Of a DNA stretch of 64,000 nucleotides, positions 11,150 to 22,640 are shown piece after piece. Position 1 is the first letter of the stretch; each line of letters starts with the position of its first letter. Under the pieces are notes generated by a model. It made no database searches. It had not been told where the DNA came from and saw nothing but the letters and a program-made list of their open reading frames with translations. Source of the stretch: Meghimatium bilineatum (lineage: Eukaryota; Mollusca; Gastropoda; Stylommatophora; Philomycidae); contig CM067306.1 in assembly GCA_034231615.1 (NCBI GenBank), positions 62,482,813-62,546,812 on the forward strand, in the 5' to 3' direction. Made by a program: the position numbers and the translations under genes.

Positions 11150-11680
11150 TATCTCCCTCGGCACCCGTAAAGGGTAAAAGAGGAAGGAAAGAAGAAGAAA
11201 AAGTTGCAGTCCGTTTTCGTTTATTCTAAGTACATGTCCGATATAAGTCCATCGTTTTTTGTTTTGCTTTTACATTATTGTTGTAGAAACATATTGCTGT
11301 TTTGGTGTCTTCTCTTACTTGCTTGTTTGACTTTAATTCTACCAAACCAATATTTAAGTTTTCTAAGACATTTATTGTCAAATGATTTGAATTTCTTCCC
11401 TGGTGCTTTTTCTATTTTTCAAACTTTAGCAACCATATCGTAATACGAATTAGAGTTGAACAGTCGTATTTTGGTGTATTTATTTAGTGTTTTTGATTTC
11501 CAGAAGTTTTGTTAGGTGATGGAACGCACTTGATGCCAACACAATTCTGGTAGAGATCTCTTTTGTTGTATTCCTATCTAGTCGTTTTGCTTGCATAAAT
11601 AGGAAAATTTACCGTTTGAATTGTTTCTCCTTTGAGGGTGATTTTAAAATTAGTTAGTAAAATTCATGATATTAGTCTTG
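11150..11680. other. No recognised feature
   Basis: T-rich, with no supported gene. It may be old LINE sequence on the minus strand, but I could not place it. Confidence 0.3.
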
Positions 11681-11684
11681 ACTT

Positions 11685-11850
11685 GTCGCCGAAGACGGGT
11701 GTATCGAGCAATTGGCGCAAATAAAACGTTAAAGAACGCATTTCCGTTCTCTGGACTACATCCTGCTGGAAATCAAGTAGGACGGTTGTCCTGCTACAAG
11801 AGAGAAAACGCGGGAGTTTGAGAATGAACTCTGAAAAAGAAATGTTGAAA
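11685..11850 (+). mobile_element. S2 retroposon copy
   Basis: It carries 'ggcgcaaataaaacgtt', 'cgttctctggactacatcct', 'ggttgtcctgctacaagag' and a terminal 'gagtttgagaatgaactctg' with an A-rich tail. It shares the S1 3' half but has a ~45-bp insert after 'acatcctgctgg' that S1 lacks. Confidence 0.65.
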
Positions 11851-12029
11851 GCCAACTTGTTCTGAAAGATGATAGTAGATTCAACATATCTTGTGCCTTA
11901 TCAGGGATTGAAATTAATAACGCCAAATCATCTTGTAAAATCAAGATCACTAGGAGTTCTATCGTCTGTCCATTTTCTTTCCTCATTTTGGATGAAATTT
12001 TTCATAACCCAGTCTTATCATCATCATCG

Positions 12030-12770
12030 TTAAATGGCATCTCCGCAACGAAGGTCTAATTGCAACAGACCTCCAACATCCTCTGTCTCGTCTTAGTGGT
12101 GCACTCTGTTATATTGTAAGATGTCCATTTCGCAATGTTACTCCCCCACTTGTATCTCTGCCTACCTCTTGCTCGCCTCCCTTCGACTTTACCCTCAAAC
12201 AAGGTGAGTCTTTTAATATGTCCAAAATATTTTATTTGTTTGATCTTTATTTTCTTTAATAATTCTTCCTTCATATTAAGTGCTGTTAAAACCTCTTTGT
12301 TTGTTTTCTTCTCTTTCCGTGATGTTCTCCCTATTTATCTATATATCCACATCTCAAAGGCATCAATGTCTTCTAATTGTTTTTTATTGTCCATGTTTCT
12401 GAGCCATAAATTAATATAGAATAGATGTAGCATTTTATAATTCACATTTTTAGCTTGTATTTAATATTTTTTAGATGTTAATATTTTCCTCATGTCACTG
12501 AAAATATTTTAACCATTCCTATTTTCCTTTAACTTCTGTTTCACATCTGCCGGCATTTGTGGTTATTTGTCCGTGATATTACACTGTTCTATTTAGTTGT
12601 AGTTTCTCTCCATGTATTTTATGCTTAGCACTTACTCTTCTGTGAATTTGCTGATTATAATGTTTTAAAAAATGTTTATATCTAGTGGTAACCATAACCT
12701 GTCTATAGTCAAGTTAAATAGCAATGGTGACGTGACATAACACAGCCTTGTTTTACCCATGTTTCTATGT
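12030..12770 (-). mobile_element. LINE-C 3' portion
   Basis: The minus strand encodes the LINE-C C-terminus: EMWIYR, then KEKKTNKEVLTALNMKEELL, IKQIKYFGHIKRL, KVEGRRARGRQRYKW and ITECTTKTRQRMLEV. The tail is a run of gat triplets near 12021-12030. Upstream remnants such as a KQGCV-type RT motif reach about 12770. Several breaks are present. Confidence 0.7.
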
Positions 12771-14125
12771 ATTCTTGTTTGTTCTAACGCAACATCTTGA
12801 GTCATTAAATAAATACTTGTGTGTCATGTGTCGTATTATCTCCAGAAAGTTGTCTTCCCAATGAACTCCCTGAACCCTTATCTGTCTTGGACTTAGCGGC
12901 TTGCATTTTCCAATTACGTATTCATGTTATTTTTAATGTCGTCTTTCATCGTCTTCTTGGTCTGCCCTTCCTCCTCCGCAAAGGTGCTCTGCCCTCCATT
13001 ATATGTCTTTCTAAACAGTTGTGCAGTTTTCTTTTTGCTATTGTGTTTAGTAATCAACACTCTGAAATATTTAATGAGTTTATAATATACGAGGCTTTTT
13101 TTCCTTCCAAGATATCCTAAGTATCTTTCTGTAGCATTTCACGTTATAGGCGTTGATCTTCTTTGTCGCTGTTTTACTTAGGGTCCATGGTTCACAGCTG
13201 TATGTTGCAACCGGAAAAATAAAAGTTTGTAGCTTTAGTGTCGTTTATATTTTGTTGATTTTCAACCATGTTATTTTACAATATAACATTGCCCAATCTC
13301 TTCCTGCTTTATATCATTTGAAAAAAAGCACAGTGTCGTCTGCGTAGCGTAGTCCAGGGATTTCAAAACCACCGATGTTTAAAGAGTGGTAGTCAGCGTT
13401 GTGTATGTCTTCTCTCACATTCCTCATTATATTTTCTGGGTAGATGTTGAACAGGTATGGGGAGAGTGTGCATCCCTGCCTTACTCCACTCTGTACCCTT
13501 CACTGCAACTTTTTGGTTTTGGGAAACATATGCTGTTCATTATCTCCCATAGTTTCTGTTGTTGGACGCACTCGAACCCTTTTGAGTAATTTATGAAGCA
13601 CAGGTGCAGGTCAGTTGTGAGTTCCCTACACTTTTCTATGATATGCCTCATGTCAATGATGTGATATCTTGTTCCTCTACCCGATCTGAATCCGGCTTGT
13701 GTTTCGTTTATCTCCATCTCTAATTTTTGTTTGATTCTTTGCATTATGATGTTTAGCATTATTTTACTTGCTTGACTTATAAGGGCTATAATTCGGTAAT
13801 TTAAACAAATCTGAAGATCGTCTTTTTGGGGGGAGTGGTATATATAATGATTTTTTTCCCTTTCATCAGACAATGGGCCGTCTTTTCATATTTTGCAGCA
13901 GAGTTTGTGGTAAATCTTGATGTCGGCCTCGCCCCCTGCATGTATCATTTCTATTGTTAAACTATCGTTGCCTGGGGCTTTTCCTTTCTTTAAACTTTCT
14001 ATTGCGTATCTGACTTCTTCCTTTGTAGCTTCTGGCTATTTTTCATATTCGTTTATTTATTTGTTTTTTGTTTTACTTGGGTCAGTGTACATCTCACTAC
14101 ATTATTCCTTCCACCTATGCAACAG

Positions 14126-15121
14126 CTGAGCATAGATTACAGTATTGCCGTGCACGGGCGTATCTTCAAATACATGCAGATAAGGAACACCCGTTGCATT
14201 CCGAAATACAGAAAGTTAAAGGCAGCAGACTCAAGAGAGGAAGGTCGTGGATGGGACGTGCTGAGGATATCATACAAAGCGTGTGCAGATTACAGGATGT
14301 GGCAGCAGGTTCGGAATGGATAGGTCTACCCACAGATTTCGAAACTTGTTTGAGAGTAGTGATATCATTTAGCAGGGAATGCAGAGAATGGTGTCCCACA
14401 GCTGTGGAGAAAGAAGTGAAGGCTTTAATCAGTGAGAATACCAAAGAGGGGGATGTGATTATATACACTGATGGATCTGTAATTAGGCATGTTCGCAGTG
14501 CTTGGGCCTTTACAGCTCAGAGCGCAGGTAAAACGATCAAGGAGGAAAGTGGTGCCTTTGCGGTCACTACGAGTAGTATGACCATGGAGACTATGGCGGT
14601 GACCAAGGCATTTGAGTGGCTACACACACAGAAGGTAGCGCAGGTCGGCATCTTGAGTGACTCTATGAGTATGATTAAGAAGGTACAAGCGGGTCTCGTT
14701 CGCGAACAGATTGAGGCCTTGATAAAGGCGAGCTTGAAAGTTGTTACATTTATTTTCGTGCCGGGACATGTGGGCGTTCGAGGCAATGAAAGAGCGGATC
14801 AACTGGCATCGTGCGCGATTGTGGCACAGGGCGATGGGGCAATGGATCGCGCTGACGTTTTGAACTCACTAAGAGATATAACACGCGAGAGTGAGACTAA
14901 TGTGGATGATGATTCCTTTTCAATGGCTAGGATTAAAGATCAGGGATTCAAATGCGGTGTTGTTAGAGGTGAACATTTTGGAGGGCGCAGAAGAATGATG
15001 GTCAACCAGCATAGGACCGGTACTGTCAGCAGAAGTGTGATGGCGGATACACTCAAGGAGAGATCGGAGCAACTATGGATGTGTCCAGTTTGCAGTGATG
15101 TTGATCCGACGACTAACTATG
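14126..15121 (+). mobile_element. LINE-J 3' third with open RNase H domain
   Basis: An uninterrupted reading of about 330 codons carries a complete RNase H domain. The four catalytic acids are visible: D in IIYTDGSV (codon at 14470), E in MTMETMAVTKAFEWL, D in GILSDSMSMI, and D in GNERADQLA, the last after the VPGHVGV motif typical of I-group LINEs. The C-terminus ends EQLWMCPVCSDVDPTTN, followed directly by a short 'ctaa'-type tail. The fragment at 60178-60295 ends DPTTN-stop at the same point, so this copy reaches its natural 3' end and is truncated only at its 5' side. The apparent start Met at 14068 lies in flanking LINE-B sequence and is not the element's own. Being open throughout, it is probably among the youngest LINE insertions here. 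It is not host coding sequence. Confidence 0.8.
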
Positions 15122-15239
15122 TAAGATATATTTCCCTTCCGTTAGTATGTTTCCTTGTTATCTTTCAGCACTTTTAGTTGTTGAAGTACATTTTCTAACA
15201 TCATTTTACTTTTACCTTGATTTTACTGCCCTCCTATTT

Positions 15240-15425
15240 CCAGGCATGACGGGCATATTTTACAGCTGTCGGGAATTGAACCAGGTCCGTTCTATTACCA
15301 CCAAATGGCTTTGCAACATAAGTAAACAGGCCGAAAATCTGTTTAATTGTGTCGCAAAGCGATTCGGTGCTGCTAGAACAGTTCTGGTTCAATTCCCATC
15401 AGCTGTAAGAATTATTTTCATTTAT
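15240..15425. mobile_element. Inverted pair of tRNA-derived SINE fragments
   Basis: The right half reads 'gcaaagcgattcggtgctgc', 'tagaacagttctggttcaat' and 'tcccatcagctgtaag', with a B-box-like 'ggttcaattcc'. The left half is the complement of a diverged sister ('gttgcaaagccatttggt', 'ctggttcaattcccgacagc'). The two copies are head to head, separated by ~25 bp, so the transcript could form a long imperfect hairpin. Single pieces of similar type lie at 37365-37440 and 39180-39245. Confidence 0.6.
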
Positions 15426-15889
15426 TCTCATGCTTCCTACTTGAATTTATTTGTATATTTTGTTTATGTAGATTTGCTTAACGTGCTTAATTCTTCTTTG
15501 AATATCTCTTGACAGACTTCTATGATTTGTTCTATTTTTACTACTGTTTTTAATTTGTCTTTTTTGTGTGTGGATAATGTTCATAGTTTCTTCTGATATA
15601 TACTCTTTCTTCTTCTTGCTCTTTTTGTGTAGCTCTTTTTGTCTTCAGTTATTGAACATGTCACTTATTTTGTTTTCAAGTTCATTTAGGGTGTATTCTT
15701 GTATTTCAAGTAGTTTTTCGAATTTGTTTCGAATTTCGATGTTGTACTCTTTCAGTATAGACGTCATATTGTATCTGGATATTATTGAATGTTTGCTGTC
15801 TTTTTTTATCTTTGAGTTGAACTTTGCGATGAGTAACTCATGATCAGTGTCACAGTCTGCACTATGTTTAAGTATCTAGCCATATTTGG

Positions 15890-16855
15890 CGACAATTTCC
15901 TAAGGACAACTACAGTTAGCAAATATTGCACCCTCTTCTGACCTAGCGCGATCTGACCTAAAAAAATTGCATTTGTTTGTGTCACGCGTTCCCTGTCTGG
16001 TATATATTTTTATCTTTTATAAAATTGTTGGGTGGTACACATTTCGCTCCTGGGGGACAACATTCTTGGACCTAAAGTCTACACCGACCATTTATTCCTG
16101 AGGTAAGAACGACAATACCTCAAATTTTGACAGCGATCCTTTCATTGGTTAAGAACTTCCATTCATGACCTTCGTCTGTCGCTGGCGTGCTCATAACGTG
16201 GATATTTATATCCCACGCTAACACAAAATAGATTGACCTGTCTCCGCCTAGCTTGGTGTGTCATTTGTGTGGTGAATGTTTATACTCCCAGGCGAAGCAC
16301 CAGTACATATCTGCGATCCTTGTAATCACTGAAGCAAGACATAACGACTATATAACCAAGTCATGCACTTTGACCTATCGACGTTAAAAACAAGTGGTAG
16401 AATTGTTTTTCTATTTTCAGTTACAACTATCCCGAAAAACATAACTTATACAAGTACATTAGCAACAAATATGGTGAAATTGTGGGCGTAATAAACACTA
16501 TTAATCACTAGTTACTCATTACAAAAGGGCTGTCAACAAGAATGAAGAACCCGTTGTTTTGTTCCGAAAACATGCCGGATATCAGTTTTTAATCTTTTGA
16601 TACAAATCCTTTAGAATAGTACTGCGTGTTGACCTCTAACTGCGTCTCTTATCTTGACTAGTACGATTTTCCACGGTATTTTTTAAATTGACTGGCGACA
16701 CAAAGTACAATGGAATTCTTCTATAATGCATACATTTATAACACATTTCCTTATTTAATACTTTTCCAAATCTCCAATTATATTTATTCGTTATTGTTTG
16801 CACTGCATAGGCTTATAGCAAATTTCTGTTATTACGTGCATATATCAGGGTCGGT
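15890..16855. other. No recognised feature
   Basis: About 1 kb of apparently unique sequence. No open frame has supporting splice signals or protein character. Confidence 0.4.
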
Positions 16856-16858
16856 GTA

Positions 16859-17070
16859 TAGAAGACCTTACAACATAATTTATTTGGACCTCATTCGTTT
16901 CGTTTTTACTTATTGTTGGGTTTCGTTTAGTCACTATTTATATACCTGGAGTCTTCTTGGCTATTTTTGGTATACGATTCTAAGTATATAAATAGTGACC
17001 AACCGACAACAGAACAATAATCAAAAATGTAACTAATAAGGTCCTAATTAATTCTATTGGAAGGTCTTTA
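16859..17070. mobile_element. M1 palindromic MITE, complete copy
   Basis: The arms 'tagaagaccttacaacataa...tagtcactatttatatacct' and 'aagtatataaatagtgacca...aattctattggaaggtcttt' pair over about 95 bp each. The centre is 'cttggctatttttggtatac'. It is one of the best-preserved copies. Confidence 0.75.
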
Positions 17071-17156
17071 TTGGAGATAGTTATGCATGTTCCAGTTCAG
17101 GTTGTTACAATTGTTGCTTACATTATTATCCACTATAAGTTTTTTCTGTGCTATGA

Positions 17157-17392
17157 AACTCCTGCAGCAGATTAGCGAAATGAATGCGCTGTGTCATAAT
17201 TTACAGATTGTCTGAAATATCTGCGCCTTTCGGCCTGTCACATCCGATTTCAGCATGGCTTCTGAGTCGTTTACCGTATATTGGACGGGGCAGTCAATTT
17301 CACTGATAATCCCTTAGGCACGTCTTACGGCATGCATTTAAGATAAACAGTGTTGCTATTCTGTGCTCTACGGGCCTCGGTAAGACACGGTC
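17157..17392 (-). mobile_element. S1 retroposon, diverged copy
   Basis: Minus-strand S1 order is preserved: 'aaactcctgcagcagattag', 'aatatctgcgcctttcggcc', 'tcacatccgatttcagcatg' and 'cagtgttgctattctgtgct'. There are several small deletions. Confidence 0.7.
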
Positions 17393-17489
17393 GAACTCTA
17401 CCCTAAACGTTTTTTAGTCGTCTTTCATGACACATAGATCGAATTTTTTGGTCAAAAGTGACGCCCGTACTTTTTTCCCTTGATTTTCA

Positions 17490-17800
17490 TTTGGTTATCT
17501 CGTGGATCTTCAGTCATGGACATGCGGGAGTTCGTGGTATTGAAATAGCAGACATGATTGCAGGAAACGTACTTATAGTCGGCAATGGATAACCATGTGT
17601 TGAAGCTGCTTAAAGAACGACTGCTAGATGTGGACACTTGATTAATCACGAATCAAGCCAACTAGTGGAGCTGTTTGGTATTAAACGTTGCAGAATTAAG
17701 ACTGGGTGGTAGAGCGAGGGGTATTTTGAACCAGAAAGTTACAAGAACTGTAAGCATGCATACCATTTCCACAGCTCCTTTGTGAGACTGAAAACCTATG
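17490..17800 (+). mobile_element. LINE-J fragment, RNase H end
   Basis: The reading ISWIFSHGHAGVRGIEIADM corresponds to the last RNase H motif (…PGHAGVRGNERAD…) of the LINE-J type. It is followed by decayed C-terminal sequence with stops. Confidence 0.6.
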
Positions 17801-17849
17801 GGTTTATCAGGAGTGTAATGATTTCAGCACGTAACAAGTTTCGTTGGTT

Positions 17850-17915
17850 GGTTGCTGATCCAACGGTCCATGGGCTCATGCTCTATGACCCAATGCCCTT
17901 GTGTGATATATGCAT
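17850..17915. repeat. Dispersed repeat G, short copy
   Basis: 'ggttgctgatccaacggtcc', 'atgggctcatgctctatgac' and 'ccaatgccctt' recur at 32668-32735 in the third intron of the mucin-like gene. Family unknown. Confidence 0.55.
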
Positions 17916-18284
17916 GTGTTTGTGAGCTGTTGTTTTGTTCCATATAATGTGTTCCATTTATCGGACCTTGGAGAGAGAAACATTTTACTGACGTCATCCA
18001 GCGCTGGACATTAAAAAAGATGGTCAATATTTACATAAGGATGAGTGCACCCTGAAGTGTGTTGTGGTTATATTCTGTTCAAGTGATTGTTAAGCTGTGC
18101 ATGTTATGTTCGCAGTCAGAATATGATACTCTAGTCTTTCCTTCCCTGGAGGTTAATGTTGTTTTTAGGATTTGGGCTGGTCATTTTCATTGGTCATTTT
18201 GTATATACTTTGTTGTATATATACTTTGTAGTCATTGGTAATTTTGTATACAAATTATATATATTTTATACTTTGTATACGTCG

Positions 18285-18760
18285 CTTGTGATTTCTGTTG
18301 GGCTGTATGGTTATGAGGGCTGGACACTCACTGCAGACATGGATAGACGATTATAGGCTTTCGAGTACAAATGCTACAGACGAATTTCCTATATAAGACA
18401 AATTTGTACGTAAGAAATAAAATAGAGATTATGCAGGTGTACAAGAACCATTGCTTTCAATAGTGAAACAATGAAACCTAGCATGGTTCGGACATGTATG
18501 CAGACATGATTCCTTGTCAAAAATAATACTGCAGGGAACTGTAGAGGGTGGAAGAAGCAGAGGAGGACAAATACAGACTTGGACAGACAACATCAAGGAA
18601 TGGACAGGACAAGATTTTTCCTCACTTATCCGCATCGTTGTTGAAAATATAAATTGCTGGAGGACTCTGTGTACTGAAGCATCCAATGTGGTACCCCTAC
18701 GACCCTGACTCTGTGTGCTGAAGCATCCAATGTGGTACCCCTACGACCCTGACAAGTTAC
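18285..18760 (+). mobile_element. LINE-D 3' end with duplicated terminus
   Basis: Pieces read LYGYEGWTLTADMDRRL, AFEYKCYRRIS and a WFGHV.RHDSLSKIILQGT-like stretch. After 18555 come GGRSRGGQIQTWTDNIKEWT and the terminal PTTL region. The last ~45 bp ('tgaagcatccaatgtggtac', 'ccctacgaccctgac') are repeated in tandem at 18676-18706 and 18720-18752. Frames are broken. Confidence 0.7.
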
Positions 18761-19210
18761 GGGGTTATTATTAAATTAAATATACTTTGTATGGACAACC
18801 AATGAAAATCATCGAAGAGTGACATAGATTCACTTTTGAAAGATTAACCTGACTTGACTTCAACATGACTTCATAATTTACAAGGAATTCAACTGTATTT
18901 TTCTGTTCCCCCCATTTCCTGTATCCGGTAAAATAACGCCTAACATTAATCATATACAGGTAGCTATATTCCTGGAAACCACACCACTTTATAAAGATAT
19001 CCACAGATAATGGAGCAAACAACCCGGAACATCTCACCTGTTATGTTTGAAGTTTGGGAATACCTGAATGGGAACACCCCAGAGACAGGATGAATATTTG
19101 TCGGGTATTGCACATACCAGGCGTAAGTGGATATTTCGGTGACATTCGGACAAGACATTGGTTATGGCAAGCCCACATTCTTGTACATACATTGCATAAC
19201 CTTTCATCAG

Positions 19211-19405
19211 AAATAATTACGCCTTCATTCATAACGTCTTTGATTATTATAGTCAATTCGGTTGGTCACTATTTATATAATTGGAGTCGCCTTTTACTAT
19301 TTTTTAGCATGTGATTCCAAGTATATAAATAGTGACCAACGGAAAACACGAGAATAATCAAGAAAAGGAACAAATGAAGGCATAATTAATTCTGCGAACA
19401 GGCCG
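19211..19405. mobile_element. M1 palindromic MITE
   Basis: Arms 'cattcataacgtctttgatt...gttggtcactatttatataa' and 'aagtatataaatagtgacca...gaacaaatgaaggcataatt' flank 'cttttactattttttagcat'. Confidence 0.7.
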
Positions 19406-19429
19406 TCTATACTACTGTGTTGTCTTCCT

Positions 19430-19570
19430 TGTCAAGATGTATTTGTTAACTGGTGGATTTGCTTCATATGGTCGAGGCACAATTCCTTTAAACTTTGGAA
19501 AGAATGTCGGCAGTGTAGGCACTGTCGATAGCCACCAACGGATTCCCTTTTTGGTTATGTCGGGGGGGGG
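19430..19570 (+). repeat. Dispersed repeat F, copy 2
   Basis: 'tgtatttgttaactggtgga', 'tttgcttcatatggtcgagg' and 'cacaattcctttaaactttg', ending 'ttccctttttggttatgtc', closely match 50025-50150. A poly-G run follows at 19561. Confidence 0.55.
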
Positions 19571-19946
19571 GGGGGGGAGATTTGTTTTCTATAACCTACT
19601 TAGTACATTGGTTCTGATACTACGTCATTATTCTTGGCTGATCCAATATTTGCTTGGAATTTGTGTCTCCCCCCCCCCCTTCCGTGACTATATTTATTTG
19701 TGACTAAATGTATAAGGGAACTATGTTGTCAAAGTCGCATTTGTGTGTAGGTTTGTTCTCTCCGAAATGGCTGAACAAGTATGGGTTGGTTTAAATGGTG
19801 TTTAAAAGTGTTGTGGGGGGATGGAGACGTGAATCCTTTGCACAATATTGGGGGGGGGGGTGGCGTCAGCGGGGAAAAAAGTTTGAGTGAGAACAAGCGT
19901 GACCTGTTATCAAGTCCTACAATCTGAAATTGTGATTTTATTTTTT

Positions 19947-20199
19947 GGTTCTTGTTTCCAATTAGTGCCTACCGCCAAAGGAAATAATTTCATAGGGAGG
20001 TACTAATTCCAAACCAGTTCCACAAGGGTTAAATATATTTAGGGTTAGGAGTAGTTATATGAAACATAGGTACGCCGAAACATAACTAACCCGAACCCCT
20101 AATACGAAAAAAATGAATATGTATATTAATTATTGATAATAATAATTAGATTATTTAACGATAATATACGTCGGTAGGCACTAATTGACAACAAGAACC
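19947..20199. mobile_element. M2 MITE, complete copy
   Basis: The terminal inverted repeats are 'ggttcttgtttccaattagt' 'gcctacc' on the left and 'ggtaggcactaattgacaac' 'aagaacc' on the right. The centre holds the palindromic 'tttagggttaggagtagtta ... taactaacccgaacccctaa' core. The left end recurs at 63453. No coding capacity. Confidence 0.75.
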
Positions 20200-20690
20200 G
20201 TTTTTAAAAACTTGGAGTCGTTGTTACCTCTAATATTTTATTGTAGTGCGTCCTGATATATAACCTAATGGGACCTTGCCTTCCATGGGTTGAAATAAGC
20301 GCTTCTCCAAACGAGAGGCCAACTACCTAACCACCATTACTATTGAGTGCGTCTCTGCTTGTAGCAAATGGCAGGTCGCATGGTAGCAACCTGCCGTCGG
20401 GGATGAACACTCCCATGCACTAAGCCGAAACTATTAGTGGTGTGGCCAGTTCCAATTTGCTGTGATTACCTTTCCCATCTCTTGCATCAGGTACGCATTT
20501 ACAGTTGGGTCGATAAGAGGAGCGGTCGCGTCAAATGAGAAATCATGACCCGGATCTTGTTTGTTTGCACAGACGTGGTTTCTAACCTAGAACACTGTAA
20601 CCCGATGATAGTCAACAAACTCACTATCAACTAGGATACCTCGTTCCTGTCCTCGAGACTAATCGCCAAATTATTTCACCATGTTGCATC
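20200..20690. other. No recognised feature
   Basis: Moderate GC. No exon, RNA gene or repeat was supported. Confidence 0.35.
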
Positions 20691-20694
20691 AATT

Positions 20695-21900
20695 GTAACA
20701 CCATCATCATCATGTGACATATTCTTTCCAGAATGTTGTCTTCGCAATTGATGCTCTGAACCCGACTCTATCCTGTGCCAATCTGCCTGCCTCCTCCAGT
20801 GATATCTTCATACAGTCTTTGATGTCATCTGTCCATCTCCTTTTGTGCCTACCACTTCTTCTACCTTCGGAACTCTGCTCTCTAAAAATGCGTCTTTCCA
20901 TGACTGTGTGTGTTGTATGTGTCCGAAATTTTTCAGTTTTTTATGAAAAAACTGTAGACCTATTCACAAGCCATCCTTCCTCTATATTCAGCATACTCCG
21001 CTCGTGTGTTGCCGGGCCCCTAAAGGGGAGCAAAGAATAGCAACACTTTACCTTCCACGCATGTCGTAAAAGGCGACTAAGGAAGTTATGGGATGGATTT
21101 GCCTGTCCCATCCCATATAGGATCAGTGACCCAAAGCCGTGCTGAAGTCGGATGTGTCGCAAACCATGACACAACGCATTCCGTTCTCCGGACTACATCC
21201 TGATAATCTGCGGGAGTTTGAGAACGAACGCAGAAGAAGAAGAATTCAGCATATTCAAAACCTCACTGTTTCTTATCTTTTCTGTCCAGGAAATTTGTAA
21301 TATTGTCCATATAACACTTCAGTTAGAAAACCCATATTCTTTTTACCGTTGTACTATTTATTGTCCTATTGTTCTATTAACTTTTGTCTTTTTATAACAG
21401 TTTTTTCCATATATTTTTCATTTCTTCTATTTTCCCTATCGCGAATCTTTTCCTAATTTCCAGTGTACAATCACCTAAACTGTTTATATTTACACCCACA
21501 TAATCAAACTTGTCAGGGTTTTCCAGTTTCATGTTATCTATTTTAATTTTTGGTGTTACTTTGGTCGTATCATGATCTCAGTTTTCTGTATGTTCGATTG
21601 CATGTTTTCTTCTTTGCTGTATGTTTTTGTTTTAATGATCATCCTTTCTAGCCCTTCTATGTGTGTAGTTAGAAGTACCGTATCATCTTCTTATTTTATC
21701 TCTGGTATTACATATCTTTTATATTTAGGGGATGACATTTGTGTTCCTTGTCGTTGCTTACTTTCCTCATGTTTTCCGCACATATGCTATATAAATATGG
21801 TGATAGTGTGCACCCCTGTCTTACCCCGCTATGTATCGAAAACCATGCTGAGATATCACTATCAACTTGATTATAGTAGAGTGATTCAATAAGATAATTG
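20695..21900 (-). mobile_element. LINE-B-related copy with S1 insertion
   Basis: The minus strand gives GVRQGCTLSPYLYSICAENM-like RT sequence near 21820-21770, a KTEIMI..KI.NMKLENPDKFDYVGVNI stretch near 21590-21470, and the C-terminal WTDDIKDCMKISLEEAGRLA ... TFWKEYVT at 20860-20712. S1 at 20996-21243 splits it. Frames are broken elsewhere. Confidence 0.75.
20996..21243 (+). mobile_element. S1 retroposon inside a LINE
   Basis: The body runs from 'ccgctcgtgtgttgccgggc' to 'gaacgaacgcagaagaagaa'. It is flanked by the 10-mer 'attcagcata' at 20986-20995 and 21244-21253, and the LINE-B-type sequence resumes after it. Confidence 0.8.
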
Positions 21901-22149
21901 TAACATCAACCTACTTAATTAAAGCTAAAGAGAGTATTTCTTCATCGTGACGAGTTTATAACAGGATATATACCCGGTGTAAGGACGCATATTTACCATA
22001 AAGGAGTTGATTCTATTGTACCAAATTTTTGATAAAAATCCGTCATTCGTACAGGTAGATATGAAGTTTTGTCCTGTCAAGTTTTGTGGTTTTTATGTTG
22101 GTTTTATAGATATTTTTGTTCTGTAAATGTTATGTTTATTTTGTTTCCC

Positions 22150-22640
22150 CTCTCTTCTGCTAGCTTTTAGTCTTCCGTCGCATATTTCTATTTCGCTCTG
22201 TCATGTGAATTTTGACAGTGCTGCTCTTAGGGGCCGCACATAAATTAGATAATTTCTTTGTGAAAACGTTTAAGGGAGGGGGTGATTGACAAAATATGAC
22301 GTCAACAAAACCATATTTTATCGCCATCAGGTAGCAAGCATATCCTAAATATGATGTAGCAGTCATTACAGACTTTCGAAAATCCTGTCGATCTTGAGCC
22401 AGTCTTCCTACTTCTGTTAGTGTCATGTTCAGGTGGTCATTGATGTCTCTTATCTTCAACTTGGTCTGCCTCTTATGCGTCTCCCTGGCATCATCCCCTC
22501 CATTATGGTATTCTCTAGGCTGTTTTGCGTTTGATGGCCAAAATATTGTAGTTTTATGGCAATAACCATGCTGTTTGGCCAGTTTTCATGTACATTCATT
22601 TCTCACAGGATGGCTGTATTGGTGACCTTTTTTAGTTCAT
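22150..22640 (-). mobile_element. LINE-B-related 3' end
   Basis: The minus strand reads KIRDINDHLNMTLTEVGRLA QDRQDFRKSV near 22450-22370. This is homologous to the DIKDCMKISLEEAGRLAQDR end at 20860. Upstream (22460-22620) are remnants of the QRNLENTI.EG-type stretch. A probably unrelated sequence fills 22160-22330. Confidence 0.6.

Larger units (their letters stand above)
12822..15885 (-). mobile_element. LINE-B, long copy interrupted by LINE-J and a SINE pair
   Basis: Read on the minus strand, 15880-15440 gives the end of an endonuclease domain and linker (ADCDTDHELLIAKFNSK; ISEETMNIIH). Reverse transcriptase follows from about 14110: HRWKE, VRYAIESLKKGKAPGNDSLT, then from 13860 NYRIIALISQASKIMLNIIM, ETQAGFRSGRGT, FINYSKGFECV, GVRQGCTLSPYL-like, and the catalytic LRYADDTVL around 13340. 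The C-terminus runs to 12822 (FGHIKRH-type, TDDIK-type, ERF.E-type). A sense-opposite LINE-J occupies 14126-15121 and inverted SINE pieces 15240-15425, all inserted into the linker. Frames are broken; this is a dead copy, but it is the longest LINE in the window. Confidence 0.75.

Noticed and set aside
14068-14125. Start Met and first ~19 residues of the 369-codon frame
   Set aside because: These bases belong to the flanking antisense LINE-B; the open frame simply runs through the junction.
19561-19577. Poly-G run (also 19850, 23143, 45370 as poly-C, 58150, 58346, 58893) as G-quadruplex regulators
   Set aside because: Single homopolymer tracts next to repeats, with no gene context; length may also be sequencing slippage.
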